Shown: positions 52,671-64,000 of the stretch, one piece after another
Position numbering within the stretch: position 1 is the stretch's first letter
Layout: each line of letters begins with the position of its first letter
From: Batillaria attramentaria
Lineage: Eukaryota > Mollusca > Gastropoda > Batillariidae
Assembly (NCBI GenBank): GCA_018292915.2
Contig: JACVVK020000197.1
Location: forward strand, 522,001 to 586,000
Reading direction: 5' to 3'
DNA: 64,000 bases
Position numbers and translations under genes: made by a program
The notes under the pieces: model-generated
Told to the model about the DNA's origin: nothing
What the model saw: the letters and a program-made list of their open reading frames with translations, nothing else
Databases searched by the model: none

Positions 52671-52900
52671 TTGTTCTCCACAAATTGAACACTATTTCTT
52701 GGTAAGATCGGTGTTTTATGGGCAAAACGCCCACTTTACTTGCGTTTTCATCACATTTTGGTCAGTGCTCGCCGCCATATTGCCACCAACTGCGCGCGTG
52801 CATGAACTCTCCCTGTTGCTGATTGGTTATCGCCATAGCGACGTTGTGCCGCAGGTCTCCCGCTCAAAGGAACTCCACTTTGTTTACTCTTTCTCACTCC
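52671..52900 (-). promoter_or_regulatory. CCDC17 promoter and non-coding first exon
   Basis: On the minus strand a donor GAACAAG|GTATGG ends a non-coding exon at 52670. An acceptor TATATGTGCAG near 52079 opens the 5' UTR that leads to ATG 51982 (CAAGATGGCAGC). Just upstream are GCCGCCATATTG (52771-52782), a canonical YY1 site, ATTGG (a CCAAT box, 52822-52826), and GTCGCTATGGCGAT read on the minus strand (52842-52829), one base away from an RFX X-box. RFX factors drive ciliary genes, which fits CCDC17. Transcription start is inferred. Confidence 0.5.
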
Positions 52901-54622
52901 ATTTTCTACGGCCTGGCATTGCCGTCTTTTTCAAAGGCCGTGCAATGTAAACGGCATAAAACATGTTTCATTCGCCTCTCTATACCACAACACCTGTATG
53001 AGTCACTGTGAGAAACACAGCCGTCAAATATTGGTACTGGGTGTTATATCAAAGCAGTCAAAATTACAGCAGACGAAATGTCAACGCCATGCTTTCACAG
53101 CGGCAAGGCACGCAACCCGAGTTTTTAGTTTTTCATGTTTACCCAGTTAACAGCAGGGTAGGTCGTTGACATAAGGACGCCAGTGCTTGTTCACTTCGCG
53201 TCTCTGTAGTCCACACACTACGCCTTTGAAGACACACACTGACCGTAATATGTGGTGCTAATGGTATATATATATATTATACTGTTCAATTAAAAACGCC
53301 TTGCAAAACTCACTGTGTAAGACTTCGCTTTTATGCTCGAAGTTTTCATAGACGTATTGACTTGTTGCAGTTATATCTGAAGCCCTTTCCCATCCCAGTT
53401 TTACTATGACATATCATCCCACACTGAAATACCACTAGAGTTAGCGCGCACGCACGCACGCACACACACACACACACACATGTTTTACTCTTTCCTGTGT
53501 CAAAGATAACAGACTTATGTACATGTTCGTACTTATATATAACTCTCTCTAATGGATTTTTTTTTTTAATGAACGATTCACTGTGTGAAACATTATAGCA
53601 AAGACCGTAGATAATAAGATTATCTACGGTCTTTGATTATCACCACACATGCACTTACAAACCAGTTTTACATTTGCAGGTCAAGTTGTCGGATTAAATC
53701 AAGTTACATAGCTGCATTAATTTGAAATTAATGGTTGCAGTGGCATTCTACTGATTTTTAATTAAATGTTTGTGTGTTTGTTTGTTAAGATGTTGTTGAA
53801 GCCGTACAGACAGTTCTTTATCACGGGTCTTTGTAGCGCCAGTGACCATAATTATGAAGTAAATATCATAATTATGACGTCAGTAATACATATTTACGTC
53901 ATATGAAAACCCTTTGCGGGACTGCAGGATAAAACGCCGCTGGAGTCAGTCATTAATTCTGGTTGCCATTCTCAATGTGTAAATTTGCTTTTTCGACTTG
54001 GTGACCTCTCGAAACTTGACATTTCAGTCACATGATCACTCCTCAATTTGTGACTGTCGCTACCACAAGCCGCACCCAGTTCTGGTGACAGTCGATCTTT
54101 ATGACACTTCTCAAAAGCCCCGTGACGACAGTTCTTCGCTCCCGGAATTCTGATGAGTTGCCTGCCTAGCAACAACCAGAGTTGTAATATTCTTCAAACG
54201 GTCTCGCCTGTATAAGAGTTGGACGACCATTAACCCGGATGTAACCAGACGGAGACATTGAGCTTTGTCCGGGTGGGATCGATCAAACTAATATCACCCC
54301 GTTAGCTCTGTCGCTGACAATGGCTTCTGTTTATTGAGTGGAATATTGGGATATATTGGTGCTTAAATATAGGTTGTGTGTAAGGAGGCGGTTGAAGATG
54401 GGCGGGGTTTAGCTGGTGATTGATCGAATTTAAATGGTGATATAACTTGAAGTGGTAGATCGTTAGTTGAATAGGAATCGTTGGTATCTAATCACTGATG
54501 CCCCCCCCCCCTCCCCCATCGGTCCCCCCTCCCCTCTCTCTCTCACTCCTGAATAAACGTCAGTTTCAGTCACTCAGTCAGTCAGCCAGTCAGTCCAGCA
54601 ATCTCCATGCATATATATTCTC
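52901..54622. other. Intergenic DNA
   Basis: No gene seen. It contains a CA run (53461-53480), a perfect hairpin (53599-53635), clustered TAATTATGA/TGACGTCA motifs (53849-53878), a C-rich run (54500-54535) and a short GTCA-type repeat (about 54556-54597). Confidence 0.55.
53599..53635. repeat. Perfect 17-bp-arm palindrome
   Basis: CAAAGACCGTAGATAAT, then AAG, then ATTATCTACGGTCTTTG: a hairpin with a three-base loop and no mismatch. Confidence 0.95.
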
Positions 54623-54678
54623 CATGATTCAGTAAAAGATAAGTTGCGGATGCTCTGAGCGTGCGTGTACGCGTGTCA

Positions 54679-54747
<69 letters not shown>

Positions 54748-55819
54748 TTGCATGAAAGCGGCGTACAAGAAGTTGGGTGAGTGTCACATGCAAACGTTGC
54801 ACTTCAGAATCACAATTGAACCGACTCAGCTTTGTTAACGACAATGAAATAACGAACTAAAATAAAAAAGACATTTTATAAAGAAGGCCATGTAGTTGTT
54901 TTCTTTTTGCACGAAATAATGACAACTTTCGCATTTGTTGGCAGTCGTCTGCTGAAGGACGCTTTCCTTTTAACACGTACAGGTACAGCGGATAGAATTC
55001 AATTTGATACGAGAACTTCAGACCAAGGGCTTTCGATCGGTGAACAGTGTTCTCCTCTACGAACCAACAAAACATGCCACTCGAGAGAAAAAAAAACCAA
55101 CCCAACAACAACTAAATCAATGCGTACTTTGAAAAGAACATTTAACGACCAAGGTGGCCAGAAGGTTTATGAGTAAGCTATGCGAACCAGCGGGAGGAAA
55201 AAAAAAAAAAACAAAAAAAAACTCTCTTACCTTTGCTCCCCCGTTTGCTGATCACCGTCAAATAGCTTAATGTCCTTCCCCCGAATACGGTTGTCTGTCT
55301 TTTGTGTTGTAACCAATCGCCCGACACAGCACGTGTGATTTATGAGCACAGTCTCTAGGGCCGCGAAAACAGCCATGTATATGCGCCCACATACACACAG
55401 ACACGGGTGTGGGGTCTGTTTCACAAAAGGGTTACGGATTAATGTGCACAATTTGAGACGCTGTATTGCTTTCTGACGAGAATTGAGACGCTGACTAAAT
55501 GCAAATTTCTCTTGTACAGGAATCACATAACTTGACTCAGTAACGCTATATATACGTTTATTAACCAGCTTAACTGCTTTCCGGACAAGGTCGCAGAACC
55601 GTGTATAACTTTAGTTTTCAAGTGTAAGTGGGCACCGATTGAATTTCCCGGTATCTATAGAATGGAGCACAGAAAAAAAAAACAATATAACCGTTTCACG
55701 GGAGAACGCACACGCGCGCACACACACACTCTGATACACACACTCTGATACACACACACACACACACACACACACACCGTGACACACACACACTGACACA
55801 CACACACACACACACACAC

Positions 55820-55854
<35 letters not shown>

Positions 55855-55910
55855 TGACACACGTACACGCACGCACAGAGCATCCGCAACTTATCTTTTA
55901 CTGAACCATG
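54623..55910. mobile_element. 1.29-kb inverted-repeat structure with microsatellites just inside both arms
   Basis: The left arm starts CATGATTCAGTAAAAGATAA and the right arm, reverse complemented, CATGGTTCAGTAAAAGATAA. Both continue GTTGCGGATGCTCTG and GCGTGCGTGTAC with about 4 differences in 65 bp. The left arm runs into a GT tract (54682-54744) and the right into CA tracts (55717-55856). There is no transposase and no clear target duplication, so a non-autonomous foldback-type element is an inference. Confidence 0.6.
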
Positions 55911-56559
55911 CTCTTCTCTGTTCTCACTAAAACTTGCAAAGCCCATATCATCTTTCTTTCCAAAAGGAAAAGTTGTCCAAACAAAAAAGCGGGGGGGGGG
56001 GGGGGGGGTCAGCTTAGGACAACAAACTACATAGTTTGAGACTTACGCCGATTCAATCCATCCATTAGATAGACCTTAAAAATTAATTAATTTTTTTTAA
56101 AACTTCTTCAGTACGAGGTCATTGGGATTGTCTACTCTAGCGGTGGTGTTCTTTTCGCTTCAGACTTCATCAAAACAACGTCTTGACAAGATTCCTTCCA
56201 CGAGCTGTTTGAAAAACCTCTAAAGAGCACTCCAACACAACATCTCGTAAAAAAAAAAAAAAAATCAATATTTTAGACCAATCGACTTCGAAATCGATTA
56301 CCCTTGTCTAATCAGTCTTTACTAAAAACTTCTCCGCCTCATAACTCCCCTTACACAGCTTGCAAACGCTACAGACCCGAGCACTTTATTCAAACATCCC
56401 TCAACAATACACTCACGTAAAATTCAAGTTCAACCTATATCGATCAATTTTCGGCTGATTTCGGCACGAAAAAGATCGACAAAGGAAAACAGAATAGAAA
56501 TGGGACATCACTCCCATTCCGAACTCCCACAGCGGTTAGCTCCCATTCCGAGAGCGAGA

Positions 56560-56614
56560 TTGTATAACCAAAGATCTTGGAAACATAAATCTGATTCCAA
56601 GGTCTTTGGTATAA
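56560..56614. repeat. Imperfect inverted repeat
   Basis: TATAACCAAAGATCTTGGAA and TTCCAAGGTCTTTGGTATA flank a ~12-base loop. Confidence 0.8.
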
Positions 56615-56649
56615 CTTTCGGCGGTGCACGAGATTGCGCGCGGTATCAC

Positions 56650-57365
56650 CGCCTACAAGACAATCCCACCTTCTATGTCCATCACCGCCTACAAGACATT
56701 CCCGCCTGCTATGCCCATCATCTATCGCCTGCAAGACAATCCCGCCTGCTATGCCCATCATCTATCGCCTGCAAGACAATCCCGCCTTCTATGTCCATCG
56801 CCGCCTACAATACAATCCCGCCTTCTCCGTCCATCACCACCTACCAGACAATCCCGCCTGCTACGCCCATCAATTATCGCCTGCAAGACAATCCCGCCTG
56901 TTATGTCCATCAATCCCGCCTACAAGAAAATCCCGCCTTCTATGCCCATCACTGAGTGATCGCCTGCAAGACAATCCCGCCCACTAGACAATCCCGCCTT
57001 CTATATCCATCGCCGCCTGCAATACAATCCCGCCTTCTACGTCCATCACCACCTACAAGACAATCCCGCCTGCTATGTCCATCACCGCCTACAATACAAT
57101 CCCGCCTGCTATGTCCATCGCCGCCTACAAGACAATCCCGCCTGCTATGTCCATCACCGCCTACAATACAATCCCGCCTGCTATGTCCATCGCCGCCTAC
57201 AAGACAATCCCGCCTTCTATGTCCATCACCACCTACACTGAAGACAACTGAATCCCGCCTGCTATGCCCAGCAATGATCGCCTGCAAGAAATTCCCGCCT
57301 TCTATGCATGGTAAACACGATCGCCTGCAACTGAGACAATTCCGCCGCCTTCTCTGCCCATCACT
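56650..57365. repeat. GC-rich ~36-bp minisatellite, about 17-19 degenerate copies
   Basis: Units follow CGCCTACAAGACAATCCCGC then CTGCTATGTCCATCAC, with TTC or CTG, TACAAGAC or TACAATAC and ATCTATCGCCTGC variants. Since 36 is a multiple of three, all frames stay open on both strands. The open frames here (for example 56956-57492 plus, 56949-57380 minus) are products of the repeat. Confidence 0.92.
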
Positions 57366-57489
57366 CACTGCAGTGGTCATGCCAGTGGCCGGGTGGCTGG
57401 TTGCCCACTGTTTATTTCTTCAAGTGCTTTCATTGTCTGGTTATGATACAGTGTCGCTCAGTCCGGGTCCAGTCGGCTACTACCGCATA

Positions 57490-57713
57490 TAACAAACCCG
57501 GCGAACAGGGTCCGTGAGCGCCCTGCGACCGGTCATACGCGACCCGCGCAAGGTCAAAGGCGGCGGGCGACAGGTCGAAATTGGTCATGAGCGACGTGTG
57601 AGTGTTGGTTGAGCGACTGGTCATGAGCGACTGGTCATGAGCGACTGGCCATGAACTACCGGCGGCTGGTCATAGGCGACCCACAGTTGGTTATTAGCGG
57701 CAAGGCGCGCGCG

Positions 57714-57772
<59 letters not shown>

Positions 57773-58649
57773 AGCAAAAAACATTAACGACAGCAACAAC
57801 CCACATCACACCTCCTTTGTTACTTGGCCCTCCTGTACATCTGTGTGACCGTGACCAAAGAAGTGATAAGTGCCACTCAACTCATGATAGTCACGTCGGC
57901 ACGTCCCCGCCACCTGTGCGCGGTGAGGAAAACAACGCGTGCTAATCCCGCTTGATTGACATGCACTTAGACACACGGGGGCGACGCTCTTCCCTGTGAG
58001 CCAGTCAGAAAGGCGCTAGTGATGTCTGGTAGGTGGCCAAGCCAACCCAACGTGCGGATCAGCTTGAGGTCTATTGTTTTTGTTAACACCACACACACAC
58101 ACACACGCAACACACATGCACACGTGAATAGAAGAACCCACCACTTCGCTTAATTCTTCCTTGTCTCAAGACATTTACAACCATGGGAGTAATTGGGGGG
58201 GGGGGGAGGTGCGGGGGTGCTGTAACTAAGCAAGGTTGTAACCATCTGTGTCTGATTGGTTAAAACTCATACGTCAATCAGTCTTGGCCCTGTCAGTCAC
58301 CCATCACACCAGTCCGTGTCTGTTGATTGGTCAAAGCTCATATGTCAATCAGTCTTAGTGTTGACACACCGGGTATTGAGGCCTGTAAGGGCCGTCGCCT
58401 GTCTCGACGTTACCTCAAACAAAAGGCAGAGCACGTGCCCGCCCATAGCATCACACCTGGGAAGAGCTTCACAAATCACTTGGGGTGGGGGGGGGGGGGG
58501 TGCTGGTGGTGCAGTAAGCAAACCCCTGTGTATTGTTAACACCACAATACACATCAACTCCAGTGTTTGTCTGGAGTGCTGTCAATCAACGGACTGACCG
58601 TGACTGACAACCACAAAACCACACGGGGGGGGGGGGGGGGGGTGATCAA

Positions 58650-58700
<51 letters not shown>

Positions 58701-59215
58701 TTTCTGTTCTTTTTGTCAGACATTAAGATGTTTAGACTGTACACTTTGCTAAAATGGTTTTTCATGGACACACACAAGCATGAATATGTCACAGAATTGT
58801 AGATGCTTGAGTCCTTACTTTGTGGACAAAATTCATCTGTTAAAAACATTGTCTAGGTTTTAAAGCACACGTACATTAAACACAGACACTTTCGTCAAAC
58901 GCATATTTCCATACATGCTTATGGACAATCGCCCGCTGCCCGTAACCAGTCGCCACTCATTGCCCGATGGCCGTCCATGACCAATTTTTGGCCTGTCGCA
59001 CGCCGCTCATGACCTTGCGCGGGTCGCGTATAGCCAGTCGCCCGCCGTCCGTGACCGGTCGCGGCCACCTCCCGGGTGGAGTATAATCAGTCGCCGATTG
59101 CCGTCCGTCGCTCATGACCAATTTCAACCTGTCGCTCGCCGCCTTTGACCCTGCGCGGGTCTCGCGCATGACCGGTCGCGGGGCGCTCAACGGACCCTGT
59201 TCGCCGGGTTTGTTA
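57490..59215. mobile_element. 1.7-kb foldback-type element with long terminal inverted repeats
   Basis: The left end TAACAAACCCGGCGAACAGG and the right end, reverse complemented, are identical for 20 bp. Similarity extends through GACCCGCGCAAGGTCAAAGG-like and AAATTGGTCATGAGCGAC segments, at least 110 bp per arm. Both arms are built of degenerate GCGACTGGTCATGA-type repeats. The middle holds CA (57721-57769) and GT (58655-58700) microsatellites, G runs and two copies of a ~60-bp segment (GTGTCTGATTGGTTAAAACT near 58248; GTGTCTGTTGATTGGTCAAA near 58317). No transposase is seen. Confidence 0.7.
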
Positions 59216-60399
59216 CCTCACTACCGGCCGGTGACTACAATTTCTTAGGCTTGACTGAGCCCCTTAATTGGGTTTCTTTACTGACACGTACAGAGTCTGC
59301 GACTGAGAAGAAAAGTAAAGCAGGACTGGTGTTGGCATTAGAACAACAGAGAGAAAAGAGAAAAAAAAAAAGGGGGGGGGGGGCACCCGGGTACCTCTCC
59401 ACGGATCTGCAGTTACATGCAGGAATATGGTGGGGTTTTTCCTTCCCATATCGAGTCAAATCCATGTGCAGTCTCGTTTGCGGTGCATGTCTCGCCTTCG
59501 TGTACACACGCACGCACAAACATCAAGTGTGCACGCTAAAAATCCCACGTTCATCTTTCGAAGAAGAGCCTGTAGGCCGTGTGGCCGGTGGCGTCAGTGG
59601 TAAACAGAAATACTGTCGCACGCCGGCACCAGAGTGAATAGCAGGGTGGAGGTTTGCACACAAAGTAGCGCTTAACGGCAGCAGGCTTTCACTGCTTCGT
59701 CCTCCAGCCCTGCGGCGCCGTGAGCATTTCAGCAGAGATGGATATGTGCGCCGAGGAGAAGTCTACCATACCATACCATACATGCTGTACCACTGAGCTA
59801 TCATGATATCCCCATACGGGCAGTAAGTAGACGTGTGTTGGGAAATTCAAAACAAGGGTGTACAGCTGTGCTATAGGTTTGCAAGGGAAATAGACACGTT
59901 TTAACATAAAGAGGCATTGATTCCCCGAAACTTTTTATCGCTTAGTTGACTTTTAGGACAATTTAATGCAAGTCTCGCAAAATCTCGCCGTTCGTATGGC
60001 AACCAGAACGTTGACTTAAGATGGCGGCCGCCTTGTAAAAATTCTTGACGGACACAACGCTACTGTATCTGTATGTCGAAGTGCTAGGTTTATCGGCAAA
60101 GTTATTGTATTTCATGGCATTTATCCTCATTATACTTATCTCTATGTATAACTGACAAATGATTTTCATAGAGTTATGTCTGACTTTGAACAAACTTTGG
60201 AACTGACTTGCACCGATTCAAACTCAGTAATGATTTCACCTCTTGATGGAACTGAGCAACTGAATGAATTTGTAAAGTGTAAATTGCATCCGCAGTACTT
60301 ATTGACTTACCTTTAAATTAACCTTACTGTGTATGAAATTAATCTAAATTTTGTTCATCGTTGCCAGGATTGTTGTCGAAACGAGACTGACGATTCAAG
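59216..60399. other. Intergenic / promoter region of the last gene
   Basis: No coding frame is recognised. An uncharacterised, possibly repeat-derived stretch lies at about 59380-59640. TAAGATGGCGGCCGCC at 60018-60033 is a YY1-like site, and CAAGATGGCGGACGCC overlaps the start codon at 60400. Confidence 0.5.
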
Positions 60400-63360
60400 A
60401 TGGCGGACGCCGACGTTTCAGAGAAAGAGAAGGAGGCAGCCCGGGAGGAGGAGAAAGACAAGGCAAGCATGATTTGTTTATGTAACATACAACTGTGTCA
60501 CCTTCTCGTGTCCTCTCTCTCTCTCTCTCCTTTTCTCTTCTCCAGCTTTACACACCTTCCACACAGCCAGGCCCTACGTGCTGCTGATGCCCAGAACCTC
60601 TATCCGCCATGCCTTTAGTCACTGTTCTTTTGTCTTTCTTTTTTATTTTTACCAGACATCAACTTGTTGGCATGATCATCTGTTAGCAAACAGATATATG
60701 GACAAGCCATGCTTGAAGTAAAACCAGAAACCCCACCATTTCACTGCCCTCCACTAAGAACTGCTGGCCACATGCGGATATGTACATATTATTAGGTGTG
60801 GGGTGGGTGAAGGAGTCATTGTGCTCATTTTGTGTTCTCCCCTCGTGTATGTGCTGTTGCCACCAAGCAAAGTCTGAGGACACTAAAAACCTTAAATTAG
60901 AACAGCAGACTCACTGTTACTGTTACTGTTAGCTTAATTGCTTCCACTTTCAGATTCTAACATTTGTATGGGGAGGTGACATGAGCTTTCAAAAGTGACA
61001 GAGAGAGAGAGAGAGTGTGTGTGTGTGTGTGCAGGGATGGATATACTCAAATATGCCAATGAGACACTGTCTCCTTGACCGGTCATTTTTATGAGACATT
61101 TTCATTTTCTTTGAGACAATCAAGTTCACCCGCATCACTCTGTCACATGTCTGTTCCTAAGTGCAGTGACGTTCAGGTTCTGAACAGAAAAGGACCTCTC
61201 GATCGCAGAACTGAGAAAACTGATAACGCGCCAATATTTTTTGCAACTTTTTCGAGCGAGAGTTCCTGGCAGCGCGCGCGGCGAGCGGGATAAGTAAGCC
61301 TCATCACTAATATTAGATTAGTGTAACAGACTCTATGACTGACACGGACAGTGCATCTCTGCTTCGCGTTGTCAAGTGCATTTGTGATGTCATGTTCGTG
61401 CGACATATGACGCATTTTGCGAAATTTCTATGCGACATTTTATCAAAATATGAGACATAGTCGCACGGCACGCGAGAAAATCGATCCCTGTGTGTGTGAT
61501 AGTAAGGCGCCTTGAGCTTCTTTGAAAGGTAGGGTTTCTTTTAGCTCTGTTTGAAATCTGGGCTTGCAGGGGTCGCGCTGGTTTTGAAATTTTGCGTTTG
61601 CAAACGCAAGGGGTTTAGAAAAACGTGTATAGTAGGAAAAAAAAGCGTATGGCTGAGGTAGCATTGCAATCACATCAGTCGGTCGGCATCACCACGCTGT
61701 GCAACTGATGAAGTGATCAACTGGCGCCAAACTTTCCCACCGATAAGATCGCCAGGGCTGATTAATATTTTTAGCTCCAATCACCCGGCAACTGTTTTAG
61801 TTTATGACACCACACTTTGACACTGTACAACCAATCAACAACTGCTTTACAATTTTCCCGCGCATCACCCCACCTCCACCTTCCCCCACCACCACCCACC
61901 CTCGCAGAGCAATTATACCCGATGACAGAAACAAAGCGAGAAGCTGATGTCAGCGAGTTAGCGACTTAGCGACTCTGTCGGCACTCATGGGCCGTCTCAA
62001 AATGCGTACGCATACGCATAGGCCTTTGTAAAATGCGTATGGCTGTTCCAAAATGCAACAAATATGCAAATTTTTGCAATAAACGCGACCCCTGGCTTGA
62101 GAGCCGTGAAAACGCGACCCCTGGCTTGAGAGCCGTGAAAACGCGACCCCTGGCTTTAGAGCCGTGAAAACGCGACCCCTGGCTTGAGAGCCGTGAAGTG
62201 ACATACTTCTGATATTTTCTGACCATGCAGGACACAGCAGAAGCGGCTGAACCAAGACAGTCGGACAGCGCCCGCAGTCAAGGCAGTGTGGACAGGGGGC
62301 CAGCAAAGGGCAAGAAGAAAGGTTCAGTCTTTGGTAAAAAAGGTTAGTTCCATCCTAATCGTATGGCACAATCTGGTTTATAGGGTTTCCAAACCTACTT
62401 TAACTTTTCACTGAAAAACCCAGGTGATTATTTATGTATTTTATTCAGGTGAATGTAATGGTAGCATAAAGGTAGTCATGGTGGTGGTGGGGTTTTTTGT
62501 TGTTGTTGTTGTTGTTGTTGTTGTTGGTGTTTTAGCTCAAAAATGACGTATTGCAAACTCGGCAACACTGCACAATCAACATCAGTTGTTTGTAAACCAT
62601 ACAGATACTACATGCACTCCTGCATTCTTTCAACATCATTACTGTCAGTGAAGCTCTGCTTTTTCCCCCCTTAGTATTCAGGGTTGGGGGAGGGGGGGGG
62701 GGGGGACATGAAAAAACTATTAAAAAAAAAAAACTGTACCAAAACAGAAACCATCAATTTTTTTCATACTTTTTATCATTATTATTTTTTCTGATATATT
62801 CTTTGTTAGCATCTTAGAGCATTCTTGTGCTGTTCAACATCTCTTCATGTTTAGTCAGGCAGTGACTGAATTTTCTACTATTTTTGTTTAATCAAAGTTT
62901 GACTCTTAATGTCATATCTGTTTGTTTTCCATTTCACCTCTGTCATTTTTCATTCATGTGCCAATGCACTCTTAATGTTCTCGTGTGTCGACACTGATCC
63001 TGAAAGAGCAGAGACGACTGCACAGCTTACACATTTAATATCAATGTAAAACTACATGTAATTCTAATAGCATCAAACTTCAGTAGTTCTAACGTGACAT
63101 GTTGTTTTTACAGCACCAGAGGGTATGTCACTGACGTCAATGAGCAAAAGATTATTTGAAGTACAAGTATAGTGTTGACTGTAGGGCTTGGTGTGAAGCC
63201 AGCGTGTGATGTTGTGTCGTAGCTTGGACTTAATTATAAAGTGTGCTTGTAACTGCTTTGTATATATGTACATTGTACTTGTACGTATGTCAGTTGAGAC
63301 TGAGACAACACTTGATGCCTAACTGTGTTCCTATGATGTTTTGTTGTGAAGGGAAAAAGG
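60400..63360 (+). CDS. N-terminal exons of an unrecognised lysine-rich protein (continues past the window)
   Basis: Exon 60400-60462 encodes MADADVSEKEKEAAREEEKD plus K and ends AAG|GCAAGC, which would be a GC-type donor. Exon 62231-62342 follows acceptor GACCATGCAG in matching phase and encodes a Ser/Gly/Lys-rich segment with ARSQGSVDRGPAKGKKKG and FGKK, donor AAAG|GTTAGT. Two possible 9-nt exons in the same phase follow: 63114-63122 (after TTTTTACAG, before GTATGT) and 63352-63360 (before GTAAGA). The product is highly charged at its start, with no signal peptide. I cannot name it. The first two exons are reasonable; the microexons are tentative. The alternative of reading straight through 60462 to a stop at 60618 seems less likely. 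Confidence 0.5.
62081..62197. repeat. 29-bp tandem repeat, 4 copies
   Basis: AAACGCGACCCCTGGCTTGA then GAGCCGTGA repeats, in the intron just before exon 62231. Confidence 0.94.
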
Positions 63361-64000
63361 GTAAGAAAAGTTGAGGGTGGTGAGTGAGAGAAGGTAAAAT
63401 AGGATAAGGGGAGTTGAGAGTTACATGTATTTCTTGTTTTCTGGGCCGTTTTCCTGTTTGTAATTTATTTTGCTGTGATGGCATGGTTTTCAAGCTGTTT
63501 TCAAGGAATATTTTCTCCGGCTTCATCTTGAAAATGGATCCCCCCCCCACCCCCAGTCCCTTCACCCTCTCCCCCACCCCCCACACCCTAACCCCTAGTC
63601 CCCACCCTGCCTCCTCCAGTTTTGATCACATACACACAGAACATCACTTTTTTTCCTCAGTATCATTGCATATATTATATGTGAGCTCAACTAACCTAAC
63701 AACAACAAAAAATAATAAATAAATAAATTTTTATGACCAGTTGGTGTAAAGTGAATTTGTCTCTTCTGTTGTTTGCTGACTTTCTTGTTACATGGTAGCA
63801 AGCATGCTTAGACTGAGTCCAGTGTTGTCCATTGGCTAATAATAGTTGTACTATTTTAATTTATAGTCGCAGTTTTCATTTACTGTTATGTGATGTAAAC
63901 CAGCTCAGACTAAAACATAACATGATTATGCTTACAGTTTGTCATTTGTTTTTTTGTTTTTTTATTTGTTCGTTTATTTATATCAATTTTTTTGGTGTTG
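62343..64000 (+). other. Intronic sequence of the last gene
   Basis: Apart from the two candidate microexons I see no coding sequence. Contents are a GTT repeat (62499-62526), a G run (62688-62705) and C-rich DNA (63541-63620). Confidence 0.55.

Noticed and set aside
56500..57492. Several 105-178-codon frames on both strands
   Set aside because: The 36-bp period preserves all frames; the products are repeat-only, with no start or splice context.

Overview
This is a 64-kb piece of an intron-rich animal nuclear genome. Long CA/GT microsatellites, many minisatellites, a tRNA-derived SINE, a LINE and a pogo-like DNA transposon all point to a metazoan. A long, cilia-type CCDC17 gene and the general repeat style make a marine lophotrochozoan, probably a mollusc, the best guess; this is an inference. 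Real genes are split into short exons, so I rebuilt them by splice sites, reading phase and family similarity.

Layout, left to right. 1-1680: 3' part of a LINE reverse transcriptase with one nonsense codon. 1770-2413: 46-bp minisatellite. 2446-6962 (minus): ten exons of an acyl-CoA carboxyltransferase related to methylcrotonoyl-CoA carboxylase beta (MCCC2), with a changed glycine-rich active-site segment, a stop codon on the simplest splice path, and its 3' end missing or outside the window. About 6963-7760: a shared divergent promoter region. 7803-14843 (plus): complete DMAP1 (511 codons), a subunit of the NuA4/SRCAP chromatin complexes. 18740-51982 (minus): CCDC17, 30 coding exons and 1438 codons, tail to tail with DMAP1, with poly(A) signals about 110 bp apart. 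Its intron 10 carries a deleted pogo/Tigger-like transposon (32781-34227). 52.8-60.3 kb: intergenic DNA with two inverted-repeat structures and a GC-rich minisatellite. 60400-64000 (plus): first exons of an unrecognised lysine-rich protein.

The most unusual feature is the link between minisatellites and 5' splice sites. In DMAP1 a 49-bp unit made of the end of exon 6 plus its donor GTAAGG is present 36 times in a row. In CCDC17 a 52-bp unit made of the end of exon 18 plus its donor is present 8 times. Several other arrays begin within about 10-115 bp downstream of a donor, and four contain an acceptor-like AG directly against, or one base before, a donor-like GT, as in recursive splice sites. 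A second unusual point is that CCDC17 exon 8 stays open past its donor for about 404 more codons, predicting a short isoform with a different C-terminal tail. The genes have separate known roles (mitochondrial carboxylation, chromatin, probably cilia), and nothing indicates that they act together.
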